A stretch of 64,000 nucleotides of DNA from positions 1 through 64,000 of the forward strand of contig NZ_WKJN01000010.1 in the NCBI RefSeq assembly GCF_009674495.1, in the 5' to 3' direction. This DNA is from Duganella alba (GTDB taxonomy: Bacteria > Pseudomonadota > Gammaproteobacteria > Burkholderiales > Burkholderiaceae_D). The notes below the pieces were generated by a model that searched no databases, had not been told where the DNA came from, and saw nothing but the letters and a program-made list of their open reading frames with translations. Below, piece after piece: positions 37,518-46,460 of this stretch. The position numbers and the translations under genes are program-made. Positions within the stretch are counted from its first letter, which is position 1. Each line of letters starts with the position of its first letter.

Positions 37518-38015
37518 TTATTCAACCGGCAGTTTCATGGCCTTGGCGACCTCGGTTTGCGACACGCGGAAGGCTTCCAGCTTCTCGGCCAGCGCGTCGT
37601 CGGTGGAAGCGATCATGGCCACGGCCGTCAGCGCTGCATTGGCGGCGCCCGCTTCGCCGATGGCGAAGGTGGAGACCGGCACGCCTTTCGGCATTTGCAG
37701 GATCGACAGCATGGAGTCTTCGCCGCGCAGATATTTCGACGGCACCGGCACGCCCAGCACCGGCACGATGGTCATGGCGGCCACCATGCCCGGCAGGTGC
37801 GCCGCACCGCCGGCGCCGGCGATGATGGCGCGCAAGCCGCGTGCACGGGCGCTCTTGGCGTAGGCGTACATTTCGTCCGGCATGCGGTGGGCCGAGATCA
37901 CTTGCGCTTCAAACGGCACGCCGAACTGCTTGAGGATGCTGACCGCGTTCGACATCACGTCCCAGTCCGAGGACGAACCCATGATGACGCCAACCAGAGG
38001 TTTGTTATCGCTCAT
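37518..38015 (-). CDS. purE: N5-carboxyaminoimidazole ribonucleotide mutase
   Basis: The 165-residue class I PurE converts N5-CAIR to [18 protein letters not shown] binds phosphate, SAHRMPDEM carries the catalytic His, and [18 protein letters not shown] is the conserved glycine-rich block. It lies between purC (3 nt) and purK (0 nt), all in one operon. Confidence 0.97.
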   Translation of the reverse strand: MSDNKPLVGVIMGSSSDWDVMSNAVSILKQFGVPFEAQVISAHRMPDEMYAYAKSARARGLRAIIAGAGGAAHLPGMVAAMTIVPVLGVPVPSKYLRGEDSMLSILQMPKGVPVSTFAIGEAGAANAALTAVAMIASTDDALAEKLEAFRVSQTEVAKAMKLPVE

Positions 38016-38018
38016 CGC

Positions 38019-38915
38019 TCAGACCTTCAGCTTTTCGCCGGTCAGGCGTTCGATGGCTTCGAAGTACTTGGCCTGGGTCTTGTTGATGACGTCGGCCGGC
38101 AGCGCTGGCGCCGGCGCGGTCTTGCCCCAGTCGGTCAGCGTTTCCAGGTAGTCGCGCACGAACTGCTTGTCGAACGACGGCGGCGAGATGCCGACAGCGT
38201 AGGAATCGGCGGGCCAGAAGCGCGACGAGTCGGCGGTCAGCACTTCGTCCATCAGGTGCATGACGCCGTTGTCGTCCAGGCCGAATTCGAACTTGGTGTC
38301 GGCGATGATGATGCCGCGCGACGCCGCGTATTCGGAGGCTTCGGTGTACAGCTTGATGGCGACATCGCGCATTTTGGCGGCCAGTTCGGCGCCGATGCGG
38401 CTTTCCATGTCCTCAAAGCTGATGTTTTCATCATGCTCGCCGAGGTCGGCCTTGGCGGCCGGCGTGAAGATCGGTTGCGGCAGTTTTTCCGCCTGCTTCA
38501 GGCCTTCCGGCAGCTTGATGCCGCAGATCGAGCCGGTGGCCTGGTAGTCTTTCCAGCCCGAGCCGATGATGTAGCCGCGCACCACGGCTTCCACCATGAT
38601 CGGCTTCAGGCGCTTGGCGACCACGGCGCGGCCCTGGACCTGCGCCACTTCGTCGGCGGCCACCACCGATTCCGGCGCCACGCCGGTCAGGTGGTTCGGC
38701 ACGATGTGGCCCAGTTTCTCGAACCAGAAATCGGTCATCTGGTTCAGCACCTTGCCCTTGCCGGGAATCGGTTCATTCATGACAACATCGAAAGCCGACA
38801 GGCGGTCGGAGGTGACGATGAGGATTTTGTCATCGCCGACAGCGTAGTTGTCGCGGACTTTGCCGTGACCGAGGAGTGGCAGGGACTTGATGGAAGACTG
38901 GTAGAGGCTGTTCAT
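38019..38915 (-). CDS. purC: Phosphoribosylaminoimidazole-succinocarboxamide synthase
   Basis: The 298-residue SAICAR synthetase ligates CAIR and aspartate with [34 protein letters not shown] is the N-terminal ATP loop and [30 protein letters not shown] the C-terminal signature. I use ATG 38915, where the SAICAR fold starts; upstream in-frame codons add a non-homologous stretch. No good ribosome site precedes this ATG, which is unusual for a housekeeping gene here. It is the eukaryote-like longer class. fba lies 108 nt upstream on the same strand. Confidence 0.95.
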   Translation of the reverse strand: MNSLYQSSIKSLPLLGHGKVRDNYAVGDDKILIVTSDRLSAFDVVMNEPIPGKGKVLNQMTDFWFEKLGHIVPNHLTGVAPESVVAADEVAQVQGRAVVAKRLKPIMVEAVVRGYIIGSGWKDYQATGSICGIKLPEGLKQAEKLPQPIFTPAAKADLGEHDENISFEDMESRIGAELAAKMRDVAIKLYTEASEYAASRGIIIADTKFEFGLDDNGVMHLMDEVLTADSSRFWPADSYAVGISPPSFDKQFVRDYLETLTDWGKTAPAPALPADVINKTQAKYFEAIERLTGEKLKV

Positions 38916-39023
38916 AGCAGGGGAATGTAATGAAAAAGCAAAAACCGGCGATGGAGGAATGCTCGATCGCCGGTCGAAAGAGTCGGACTGGACGTGAGGC
39001 CCAATCCGTTCCAAAACAGAATT

Positions 39024-40088
39024 TTACTTCACAATCTGCGCCAGCTCGCCGGCTTTGTAGCGCTCCGCCATTTTTTCCAGCGGAATTGCCTTGATTTTCG
39101 AAGCCTGGCCTTCGCAGCCGAAGGCCTGGAAACGGGCGCGGACGATCTGCTCGGCGGCGGCGCGGGCTGGCTTCAGGAAGTCGCGCGGGTCGAACTTCGA
39201 TGGGTTCTCGAACAGGAATTTACGGGTCGCGGCCGTCATCGCCAGACGGATGTCGGTGTCGATGTTGATCTTGCGCACGCCGTGACGGATGCCTTCCTGA
39301 ATTTCTTCCACCGGCACGCCGTAGGTTTCCTTCATGTCGCCGCCGAATTCGCGGATGATGGCCAGCAGTTCCTGCGGCACCGACGACGAACCGTGCATCA
39401 CCAGGTGGGTGTTCGGGATGCGCGCGTGGATTTCCTTGATGCGGTCGATGGCCAGGATGTCGCCGGTCGGCTTGCGGGTGAACTTGTAGGCGCCGTGCGA
39501 GGTGCCGATGGCGATGGCCAGCGCGTCGCACTGGGTGCGCTGCACGAAGTCGGCGGCCTGGGCCACGTCGGTCAGCAGCTGTTCGCGGGTCATGGTGCCG
39601 TCGGCGCCGTGGCCGTCTTCCTTGTCGCCCTTCATGGTTTCCAGCGAACCGAGCACGCCCAGTTCGGCTTCCACCGTCACGCCGATGGCGTGCGAGAACT
39701 TGACCACTTCTTTCGACACGTCGACGTTGTATTCGTAGGAAGCGACCGATTTGCCGTCGGCTTCCAGCGAACCGTCCATCATCACCGAGCTGAAGCCCGA
39801 GCGGATGGCGGCCATGCAGACCGCCGGCGACTGGCCGTGGTCCTGGTGCATGACGACCGGGATGTGCGGGTAGGCTTCGATGGCGGCGTCGATCAGGTGA
39901 CGCAGGAAGGCTTCACCGGCGTATTTGCGGGCGCCGGCCGAGGCTTGCATGATGACCGGTGCGTTCAGCGCATCGGCGGCAGCCATGATGGCCTGCACTT
40001 GTTCCAGATTGTTGACGTTGAACGCAGGGATGCCATAGCCATTTTCAGCAGCATGGTCCAGCAGTTGGCGCATGGATACGAGGGACAT
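39024..40088 (-). CDS. fba: Class II fructose-bisphosphate aldolase
   Basis: The 354-residue Zn-dependent aldolase splits fructose 1,6-bisphosphate to DHAP and glyceraldehyde 3-phosphate. [30 protein letters not shown] with a zinc His, and [19 protein letters not shown] are class II marks; [14 protein letters not shown] gives the second metal/phosphate region. Length fits the Cbb-type group of betaproteobacteria. GGAG lies 8 nt before ATG 40088. The 82-nt gap to pyk contains a hairpin region with a T7 run on the minus strand. Confidence 0.96.
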   Translation of the reverse strand: MSLVSMRQLLDHAAENGYGIPAFNVNNLEQVQAIMAAADALNAPVIMQASAGARKYAGEAFLRHLIDAAIEAYPHIPVVMHQDHGQSPAVCMAAIRSGFSSVMMDGSLEADGKSVASYEYNVDVSKEVVKFSHAIGVTVEAELGVLGSLETMKGDKEDGHGADGTMTREQLLTDVAQAADFVQRTQCDALAIAIGTSHGAYKFTRKPTGDILAIDRIKEIHARIPNTHLVMHGSSSVPQELLAIIREFGGDMKETYGVPVEEIQEGIRHGVRKINIDTDIRLAMTAATRKFLFENPSKFDPRDFLKPARAAAEQIVRARFQAFGCEGQASKIKAIPLEKMAERYKAGELAQIVK

Positions 40089-40104
40089 GGTAAATCTCCA
40101 AACA

Positions 40105-40155
40105 ATAAAAAAACCGGTTGCCGGAGCCATGCCCTCGTCATACCTGCGAGGGCAG
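40105..40155 (-). terminator. Hairpin region between pyk and fba
   Basis: On the minus strand GCCCTCG and CGAGGGC pair over 7 bp with a 9-nt loop, followed by a small CCGG-CAA-CCGG turn and TTTTTTT. This looks like a pyk terminator, possibly partial so that fba is read through at lower level. Confidence 0.45.
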
Positions 40156-40170
40156 CACTGCCGGGCTTGA

Positions 40171-41619
40171 TTAACTAAATTCGCCGACCTTGACGATCTT
40201 CAGCGCATTGGTGCCGCCGACCTGGCCCATCGGCTCGCCCCAGGTCATGACGATCAGGTCACCCTTCTTGACGATGCCGTGCTCGACCAGCAGATCCTCG
40301 GCCTGTTTCAGCACCGCGGCGCTGTCGCCTTGTTGAAGCAAATTGTATGCCTTCACGTTGCGATACAGCGCCACCTTGCGCAAGGTGGTGGTGCTTGGCG
40401 TCAGCGCGTAAATCGGCGTATCGATGTTGTGACGGCTCATCCACAGCGCGGTCGAGCCGGACTCGGTCAGCGCCACGATGGCTTTCACCGCCAGGTGGTG
40501 CGCGGTGAACAGCGCGCCGTAGGCGATCGACTGGTCGATGCGGGTGAAGGTGGCGTTCAGGAAGTCGGCGTCCAGCTTGTTGTACTCGGACTGCTCGGCT
40601 TCCACGCAAATGGCGGCCATCATTTCCACGGTTTCGATCGGATAGCGGCCCGATGCGGTCTCGGCCGACGTCATCACGGCGTCGGTGCCGTCCAGCACGG
40701 CGTTGGCCACGTCCGAGACTTCGGCGCGGGTCGGCACGGCGTTGAAGATCATCGATTCCATCATCTGGGTCGCGGTGATCGCCAGCTTGTTCGACTCGCG
40801 CGCCATGCGGATCATACGCTTCTGCAGCGCCGGCACGGCGGCGTTGCCCACTTCCACGGCCAGGTCGCCACGCGCCACCATGATGCCGTCCGAGGCGTCG
40901 AGGATCTCCTGCAGCAGCGGGATCGCTTCGGCGCGCTCGATCTTGGCGATCATCATCGGCTTGTGGCCGAACGGCTCGCCGGCGATGTTGGCCAGCTGGC
41001 GCGCCATTTCCATGTCGGTGGCGCTTTTCGGGAAGGAAATCGCCAGGTAGTCGGCCTGGAAGCTCATGGCCGTCTTGATGTCTTCCATGTCCTTGGCGGT
41101 CAGCGCCGGCGCGGTCAGGCCGCCGCCCAGGCGGTTGATGCCCTTGTTGTTGGACAGTTCGCCGCCGATCTTGCAGACGGTGTAAATCTCGCTGCCCACC
41201 ACTTTTTCCACCACCAGCACGATCAGGCCGTCGTTCAGCAGCAGCTGGTCGTCCGGACGCACGTCCTGCGGCAGCGCCTTGTAGTCGAGGCCGACGCGGT
41301 CCTGGTTGCCCAGTTCGCCGTTTTCGCCCCACTTGGCGTCCAGGATGAACTTGTCGCCCTTGGCCAGTTCGATCTTGCCCTGCTCAAATTTGCCGACGCG
41401 GATCTTCGGACCCTGCATGTCCGCCATGATCGCCACTTCGCGGCCGCACTCGGCGGCGGCTTCGCGCACCAGGCGCGCGCGGTCGATGTGGTCCTGCGCC
41501 TTGCCGTGCGAGAAATTCAGGCGCACGACATCGACACCGGCACGTATCATTTTGACCAGTACGTTGAAGTCGGTAGAAGCTGGGCCGATCGTGGCGACAA
41601 TTTTGGTGCTACGAGACAT
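40171..41619 (-). CDS. pyk: Pyruvate kinase
   Basis: The 482-residue enzyme transfers phosphate from PEP to ADP. Motifs are [11 protein letters not shown] at the N-terminus, [21 protein letters not shown], the signature [27 protein letters not shown], and [14 protein letters not shown]. The beta-barrel B domain and C-terminal regulatory domain are complete. It belongs to the class with a C-terminus [25 protein letters not shown] structured, AT-rich leader of 169 nt separates it from pgk and holds repeats that may be regulatory. Confidence 0.97.
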   Translation of the reverse strand: MSRSTKIVATIGPASTDFNVLVKMIRAGVDVVRLNFSHGKAQDHIDRARLVREAAAECGREVAIMADMQGPKIRVGKFEQGKIELAKGDKFILDAKWGENGELGNQDRVGLDYKALPQDVRPDDQLLLNDGLIVLVVEKVVGSEIYTVCKIGGELSNNKGINRLGGGLTAPALTAKDMEDIKTAMSFQADYLAISFPKSATDMEMARQLANIAGEPFGHKPMMIAKIERAEAIPLLQEILDASDGIMVARGDLAVEVGNAAVPALQKRMIRMARESNKLAITATQMMESMIFNAVPTRAEVSDVANAVLDGTDAVMTSAETASGRYPIETVEMMAAICVEAEQSEYNKLDADFLNATFTRIDQSIAYGALFTAHHLAVKAIVALTESGSTALWMSRHNIDTPIYALTPSTTTLRKVALYRNVKAYNLLQQGDSAAVLKQAEDLLVEHGIVKKGDLIVMTWGEPMGQVGGTNALKIVKVGEFS

Positions 41620-41691
41620 AGTATTCCTTAGCGGTAGGTCATGCGAACAGTTCCCGCGCGGCGCGGAAACCAGGATTTATTGTGGTTCGAA

Positions 41692-41724
41692 CATCAAATC
41701 TGTAGGTTTGCTACAAATTTGATG
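41692..41724. repeat. Imperfect 14-bp hairpin in the pyk upstream region
   Basis: CATCAAAT (41692-41699) pairs with ATTTGATG (41717-41724), and inside it TGTAG pairs with CTACA around a GTTTG loop, with one C/A mismatch. The hairpin overlaps one copy of an 11-nt direct repeat TTTGCTACAAA (41707-41717); the second copy is at 41759-41769, 52 nt away (close to five helical turns). Confidence 0.5.
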
Positions 41725-41788
41725 CTCTCCCAAGGCATTACCTGGATTCTACTGTTAATTTGCTACAAAGCACGACCGTGCTATTTAC

Positions 41789-43003
41789 TTACTTTGCAGC
41801 GCGCTGGGTCAGGATCTCGACCGCCGGCAGAACCTTACCTTCCAGGAACTCCAGGAAAGCGCCGCCGCCGGTGGAAATGTAGCCCACCTGCTCGCTGATG
41901 TTGTACTTGGCAATCGCCGCCAGCGTGTCGCCGCCGCCGGCGATCGAGAACGCCTTGGAATTGGCGATGGCCAGCGCCAGCGTCTTGGTGCCTTCGCCGA
42001 ACTGGTCGAACTCGAACACGCCGACCGGGCCGTTCCATACCACGGTGCCGGCGGCAGCGATCTGTTCAGCCAGCTGGGCGGCGGTCTTCGGGCCGATATC
42101 CAGGATCATGTCGTCGTCGGCCACGTCCTTGACGTCCTTGACGGTGGCCACTGCGCTTGGCGAGAATTCCTTGGCGCACACCACATCAACCGGAATCGGC
42201 ACCTGCGCGCCGCGCTTGGCCATGATGTCGATGATGGCCTTGGCTTCGTCGACCAGGTCGTTTTCCACCAGCGACTTGCCGATGTTCAGGCCGACGGCCT
42301 TCATGAAGGTGTTGGCGATGCCGCCGCCGACGATCAGGTTGTCGACCTTGTCGGCCAGCGCCTTCAGGATCGACAGCTTGGAGGATACTTTCGAGCCGGC
42401 GACAATCGCCAGCAGCGGACGGGCCGGCGCGCCCAGCGCCTTGCCCAGCGCGTCCAGCTCGGCGGCCAGCAGCGGGCCGGCGGCCGCGACCGGCGCGAAC
42501 TTGGCGATGCCATGCGTCGAAGCTTCCGCGCGGTGTGCGGTGCCGAAGGCGTCATTGACGTAGATGTCGCACAAAGCGGCCATTTTCTGCGCCAGTTCGT
42601 CGCTGTTCTTTTTCTCGCCCTTGTTGACGCGGACGTTTTCCAGCAGCACCACCTGGCCGGCTTGCAGGCCTTCCAGGCCGGCGCCGTCCACCCAGTTCTG
42701 CTTCAGCTCGACCGGCTGGCCCAGCAACTCGGACAGGCGCTTGGCGACCGGCGCCAGGCTGTCTTCTGGCTTGAACTCGCCTTCGGTCGGACGGCCCAGG
42801 TGGGACGTGACCATGACCTTGGCGCCAGCGGCAACTGCCGCCTTAATCGCCGGAACCGACGCGCGGATGCGGGTATCTTCGGTGATATTGCCGGCATCAT
42901 CCTGCGGCACGTTCAGGTCGGCGCGGATGAAAACGCGTTTGCCTTGCAGTGCGTTTTGATCGATGAGGTCTTGCAGACGGATGAAGTTCAGAACAGCGGA
43001 CAT
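41789..43003 (-). CDS. pgk: Phosphoglycerate kinase
   Basis: The 404-residue enzyme makes ATP from 1,3-bisphosphoglycerate. [13 protein letters not shown] is the N-domain signature, [12 protein letters not shown] binds 3-[18 protein letters not shown] and [13 protein letters not shown] are hinge/nucleotide blocks, and [14 protein letters not shown] closes the C-domain. Standard length. It is the first visible gene of the leftward pgk-pyk-fba-pur run. A short GCACG-AC-CGTGC hairpin (41770-41781) follows its stop and could slow transcription before pyk. Confidence 0.97.
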   Translation of the reverse strand: MSAVLNFIRLQDLIDQNALQGKRVFIRADLNVPQDDAGNITEDTRIRASVPAIKAAVAAGAKVMVTSHLGRPTEGEFKPEDSLAPVAKRLSELLGQPVELKQNWVDGAGLEGLQAGQVVLLENVRVNKGEKKNSDELAQKMAALCDIYVNDAFGTAHRAEASTHGIAKFAPVAAAGPLLAAELDALGKALGAPARPLLAIVAGSKVSSKLSILKALADKVDNLIVGGGIANTFMKAVGLNIGKSLVENDLVDEAKAIIDIMAKRGAQVPIPVDVVCAKEFSPSAVATVKDVKDVADDDMILDIGPKTAAQLAEQIAAAGTVVWNGPVGVFEFDQFGEGTKTLALAIANSKAFSIAGGGDTLAAIAKYNISEQVGYISTGGGAFLEFLEGKVLPAVEILTQRAAK

Positions 43004-43070
43004 GGCTACCCAAGGTCGAGTTGTTGGAAGAGCGCTATTTTACCGCAAGCCGAACGTGATTTTTCTGTTA

Positions 43071-43403
43071 TTAAGTTACAGAAATCAGCCTTAATGCCGT
43101 GAAGAACACCATGCCGAACACAATGGTTTCCAACATATTGCGCCGCAGCAAATAATAGATCGTCGCGACAATGCCGGACACCAGTTTCAAGTTGCCGGCA
43201 TCCAGCACCGGCTGGCCGTCCGCCGCCAGGATCAGGTCGGGCGCCACGATGGCCGCCAGCGCGCAGGCCGGCGCATAGCGCAGCATTTCCTGCACCCGCT
43301 TGGGAATGGTGATGTGGTGGCCGATCAGCCAGAACGCGCTGCGCGTGGCGGCGGTGGCCAGCGCCAGCACCCCGATCACCAGCCAGATTTCCCAGTCAGC
43401 CAC
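43071..43403 (-). CDS. azlD: AzlD family branched-chain amino acid exporter subunit
   Basis: The 110-residue membrane protein has three or four helices (LVIGVLALATAATRSAFWLIG, YAPACALAAIVAPDLIL, LVSGIVATIYYLLRR, ETIVFGMVFFTALRLI). It forms the small subunit of the AzlCD exporter of branched-chain amino acids. The start is GTG at 43403 with GGAGAGG just upstream, overlapping the azlC stop by 8 nt; an ATG 33 nt upstream is possible but has no ribosome site. Confidence 0.87.
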   Translation of the reverse strand: MADWEIWLVIGVLALATAATRSAFWLIGHHITIPKRVQEMLRYAPACALAAIVAPDLILAADGQPVLDAGNLKLVSGIVATIYYLLRRNMLETIVFGMVFFTALRLISVT

Positions 43404-44142
43404 GCTTGCCTCTCCATTTTTCAGCGGTTTCCTCAATGAGCATGGCGCTCAGCATGCCGACCAGCACCGCCGTCAGCAGGCCCAGCTTGTACGGCAGGCC
43501 GTGCGCCAGCACCGACACCGCGCCCGCCACCAGCACGCCGCACAGCGCCGGCCGGCCCGCCATCAGCGGAATCATCACGCAGATGATCGCCAGGGTGCCG
43601 GCGAAGCTCAGGTTCCACTCGGGCGGCACGGCGCTGCCGAGGAAGATGCCGGCGATCGAGCCGATCTGCCACGAGGCCCAGTTCGGGTACAGCAGGCCCT
43701 TCAGGTAGGACAGCTTGCCGACCTGCGGCGCCTCCGACGGGTATTTTTGCAGGAACAGCGCCACTGTCATGTCGCCCGACACATAGCCCAGCGTCAGGCG
43801 CTGGCGCCACGGCAGGTGGGCGAAGTGCGGCGCCAGCAGCGCGGAAAAGATCACGAAACGCAGGTTGACCACCAGCGCGGTCAGGAAAATCACCCAGATC
43901 GGCGCGGCGGCGGCGATCAGCGGCAAGGCGGCCAGCTGGGCCGAGCCGGCAAACACCACCAGCGTCATGCCCAGCGCCTGCGGAATGGTGAGGCCGGACT
44001 TGACCATGGCGATGCCGACCACCAGGCCCCAGGCGCCGATGCCGAACAGCGACGGCAGGCCGGTCTTGACGCCTTCGCGCCAGGAGGGTTCGTGGTGGGC
44101 CGCGACGCATGGCGCCGGGGCGGTGCTGCTCGATTCAGTCAT
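43396..44142 (-). CDS. azlC: AzlC family branched-chain amino acid exporter subunit
   Basis: The 248-residue inner-membrane protein has GLPSLFGIGAWGLVVGIAMVKSGLTIPQALGMTLVVFAG, the AzlC signature, and six to seven helices in all. With AzlD it exports leucine, isoleucine and valine or their analogues. The ATG at 44142 starts MTESSSTAP; a start 9 codons earlier is also open and neither has a strong ribosome site. No regulator (lrp or lysR) is adjacent. Confidence 0.88.
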   Translation of the reverse strand: MTESSSTAPAPCVAAHHEPSWREGVKTGLPSLFGIGAWGLVVGIAMVKSGLTIPQALGMTLVVFAGSAQLAALPLIAAAAPIWVIFLTALVVNLRFVIFSALLAPHFAHLPWRQRLTLGYVSGDMTVALFLQKYPSEAPQVGKLSYLKGLLYPNWASWQIGSIAGIFLGSAVPPEWNLSFAGTLAIICVMIPLMAGRPALCGVLVAGAVSVLAHGLPYKLGLLTAVLVGMLSAMLIEETAEKWRGKRG

Positions 44143-44277
44143 GGGATGGTTGTGGCATTCCTGCCACATGGCGGGCTGGAGCGAGGTTGTAGAGGCGCTA
44201 TTTTACCGACGATTTTTGCTGGATGCGCGAATCCGTTAAAATCGTGCTTTTCTCTTAGCCATCCGGAGCCACAAGAA

Positions 44278-44478
44278 ATGACCAACCCAAACACCGCCGC
44301 CAATGCAGTTGAACTCGATGGCAAGGATCTGCCGGCCCACTGCCCTAACCCAGCCATGCCGCTGTGGTCGTCCCATCCGCGCGTGTTCCTGGAATTCGAC
44401 GCCCACGGCGTGGCCAAGTGCCCGTACTGCGGCACCGCCTACAGCCTGAAGCCAGGCACCGTGGTCGGCCACCACTAA
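44278..44478 (+). CDS. Zinc-finger domain protein (zf-CHCC)
   Basis: The 66-residue protein has C-x6-P...H at HCPNPAMPLWSSHPRVFLEF and CPYCGTAYSL at the C-terminus, the CHCC zinc site of a family related to the NDUFS6 accessory subunit of complex I. It is a soluble protein and probably structural. CGGAG lies 8 nt before the ATG at 44278. It is common upstream of small genes in Burkholderiales. It may be co-transcribed with the next three genes, which follow at 17, 8 and -8 nt. Confidence 0.9.
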   Translation: MTNPNTAANAVELDGKDLPAHCPNPAMPLWSSHPRVFLEFDAHGVAKCPYCGTAYSLKPGTVVGHH

Positions 44479-44495
44479 TCCTGCCACGCCGCCCC

Positions 44496-44918
44496 ATGCC
44501 ATCGAAGAAAACGCACAACGGCAGCGCCGCTGAAACCGAAGCGGCCTTTTACGACGCCCTCAACCGCGCCGACCTGGAAGCATTGATGGCCCTGTGGGCG
44601 GACGACGACGAGATCGTCTGCGTGCATCCGGGCGGCGTAAGGCTGATCGGCCACGCGGCGATCCGCGCTTCCTGGGCCGCCATCCTCGAGCATGGCGGGC
44701 TGCACATCCTGCCGTCGCAGCTGCACGAGACGCACACGCTGATGAGTTCGGTCCATACCGTGATCGAAGGCATCACCGCCGCCAGCGGCGAGCCGGCGCA
44801 CCTGGTCGCCACCAACGTGTATGCGAAAACGCCGAAAGGCTGGCGCATCGTGCTGCACCATGTTTCGATGGCGCCCGGTCCGGCGCCGATGGATACGCAC
44901 AGCCAGATCCTGCACTAA
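44496..44918 (+). CDS. NTF2-like (SnoaL/DUF4440-type) protein
   Basis: The 140-residue protein has the cone-shaped NTF2-like pattern: EAAFYDALNRADLEALMALWADDDEIVCVHPGG, then WAAIL, then strands ending in VYAKTPKGWRIVLHHVS. No catalytic residue is diagnostic, so it could be a small binding or isomerase-like enzyme. Start 44496 is a plain ATG 17 nt after the zf-CHCC stop; a longer open frame upstream overlaps that gene. The next gene starts with GTG 8 nt downstream. Confidence 0.82.
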   Translation: MPSKKTHNGSAAETEAAFYDALNRADLEALMALWADDDEIVCVHPGGVRLIGHAAIRASWAAILEHGGLHILPSQLHETHTLMSSVHTVIEGITAASGEPAHLVATNVYAKTPKGWRIVLHHVSMAPGPAPMDTHSQILH

Positions 44919-44926
44919 TTCCGGCC

Positions 44927-45877
44927 GTGAAGTACACCGCACCGTTCTGGCTGCCCAGCGGCCACCTGCAAACCATTTATCCGGCGCTGGCCATCCGCAA
45001 GCCGCCGGTGCGTTTCCGCCGCGAACGCTGGGATACGCCGGACGGCGATTTCATCGATGTCGATTTTGTCGACGGCCAGCCGGGCCAGCCCTTCGTGGTG
45101 CTGTTCCACGGACTGGAAGGCTCGTCCGACAGCCACTATGCGCGCGCCTTGATGGCGGCCGTGCAGGCGCGCGGCTGGTCCGGCGCGGTGCCGCACTTCC
45201 GCGGCTGCTCGGGCGAAGCCAACCGCGCGCCGCGCTTCTACCATTCCGGCGACGCCGCCGAAATCGACTGGATCATCCGCCGCCTGCACGCGCGCCGCAC
45301 GCAAGACAGCGGCAAGTTCTACGCCACCGGCGTTTCGCTGGGCGGCAACGCGCTGCTGCGCTGGCTCGGCGAATCGCAGCAGCAGGCCGGGTTCGTCAAC
45401 GCGGCCTGCGCCGTGTCCGCGCCGCTGGACCTGGCGCAAGGCGGCGCCTCGCTGTCGAGCGGCCTGAACATGGTCTACACGCGCATGTTCCTGCAAACGC
45501 TGAAACCGAAGTGCGTAGCCAAACTACAGCAGTTCCCCGGCCTGTTCGACCTCGACGCCTTGCACGCGGCGCGCGACCTGTACGCCTTCGACAACGTGGT
45601 CACCGCGCCGCTGCACGGCTACCGCGACACCGACGATTACTGGAACCGCGCCAGCGCCAAGCACGTGCTGGGCGACATCACCGTGCCGACGCTGGTGCTG
45701 AACGCGAAGAACGATCCCTTCCTGCCGGGCCGCCATCTGCCGCAGCGTGCGTCGTCGCGCGTGGTATTGGACTATCCTGAGCACGGCGGCCACGTCGGCT
45801 TTGCCGTCGGCGGCGTGCCGGGCCAGATCAGCTGGCTGCCGCAGCGCCTGATCCACTTCCTGGAGCAACATGGATGA
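44927..45877 (+). CDS. YheT-family alpha/beta hydrolase
   Basis: The 316-residue hydrolase starts with FWLPSGHLQTIYPAL, the family signature, and has LFHGLEGSSDSHYARAL for the oxyanion loop and YATGVSLGGNALLRWLGE with the Ser nucleophile. Asp in VLNAKNDPFL and His in YPEHGGHVGF complete the triad. YheT-type enzymes are putative esterases of unknown substrate. The start is GTG at 44927, close to the conserved N-terminus; no ATG is available near it. It overlaps the next gene by 8 nt. Confidence 0.9.
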   Translation: MKYTAPFWLPSGHLQTIYPALAIRKPPVRFRRERWDTPDGDFIDVDFVDGQPGQPFVVLFHGLEGSSDSHYARALMAAVQARGWSGAVPHFRGCSGEANRAPRFYHSGDAAEIDWIIRRLHARRTQDSGKFYATGVSLGGNALLRWLGESQQQAGFVNAACAVSAPLDLAQGGASLSSGLNMVYTRMFLQTLKPKCVAKLQQFPGLFDLDALHAARDLYAFDNVVTAPLHGYRDTDDYWNRASAKHVLGDITVPTLVLNAKNDPFLPGRHLPQRASSRVVLDYPEHGGHVGFAVGGVPGQISWLPQRLIHFLEQHG

Positions 45878-46460
45878 CATCGTCAAACAGGCACTGGCCA
45901 AATGGCCCAACGTGCCGCACTGCTACGGCTGGCTGGCGCTCGACGCGCGCGGCAACTGGCGCATGCGCGACGAACGCGCGCAACACCTGAACCTGCCGGG
46001 CGACAAGCTGACCAACACGGCGCTGGTCGCCTTCATCACGCGCAACTACGCGGCCGATGAACGCGGCTGCTGGTATTTCCAGAACGGTCCGCAGCGCGTC
46101 TACGTGCAGCTGGAGGCCACGCCCTACATCGTGCGCACCGATCCATCCGCCGGCTGGCTGCTGCACACCGGCGCGCCGCTGGGCACGCTCGACGCGGCGC
46201 TGCTGACCGACACCGGCGCGCTGGTGCTGCGCAGCGGCGACGTGGTCGCGCAACTGGACGACCGCGACTTCGCCCACGTGCTGCCGCTGCTGCACATGGA
46301 CGGCGCGCCGGTGGCGGATGAGGTGCTGCTGGACTGGATAGCTGGCCAGACGGAAGGCGCGCTGAGCCTGAATGGCGTGGCGGTGGAACGCATCGCCGCC
46401 GATCAGCTGGCGGCGCGCTTCGGCTACGTCAGCGTACCGTCGTCGGAGACGGCGCCATAG
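45870..46460 (+). CDS. Conserved hypothetical protein, 196 aa
   Basis: This soluble protein has CYGWLALDARGNWRMRDE, then ITRNYAADERGCWYFQNGPQRVYVQLEATPYIVRTD, and acidic, Leu-rich ends. The central block reads like a conserved betaproteobacterial DUF whose number I cannot recall with certainty. It has no signal peptide or membrane helix. It starts inside the end of the YheT gene (8-nt overlap) and so is translationally coupled to it. Its 3' end overlaps the convergent M48 protease gene by 32 nt. Confidence 0.75.
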   Translation: MDDIVKQALAKWPNVPHCYGWLALDARGNWRMRDERAQHLNLPGDKLTNTALVAFITRNYAADERGCWYFQNGPQRVYVQLEATPYIVRTDPSAGWLLHTGAPLGTLDAALLTDTGALVLRSGDVVAQLDDRDFAHVLPLLHMDGAPVADEVLLDWIAGQTEGALSLNGVAVERIAADQLAARFGYVSVPSSETAP

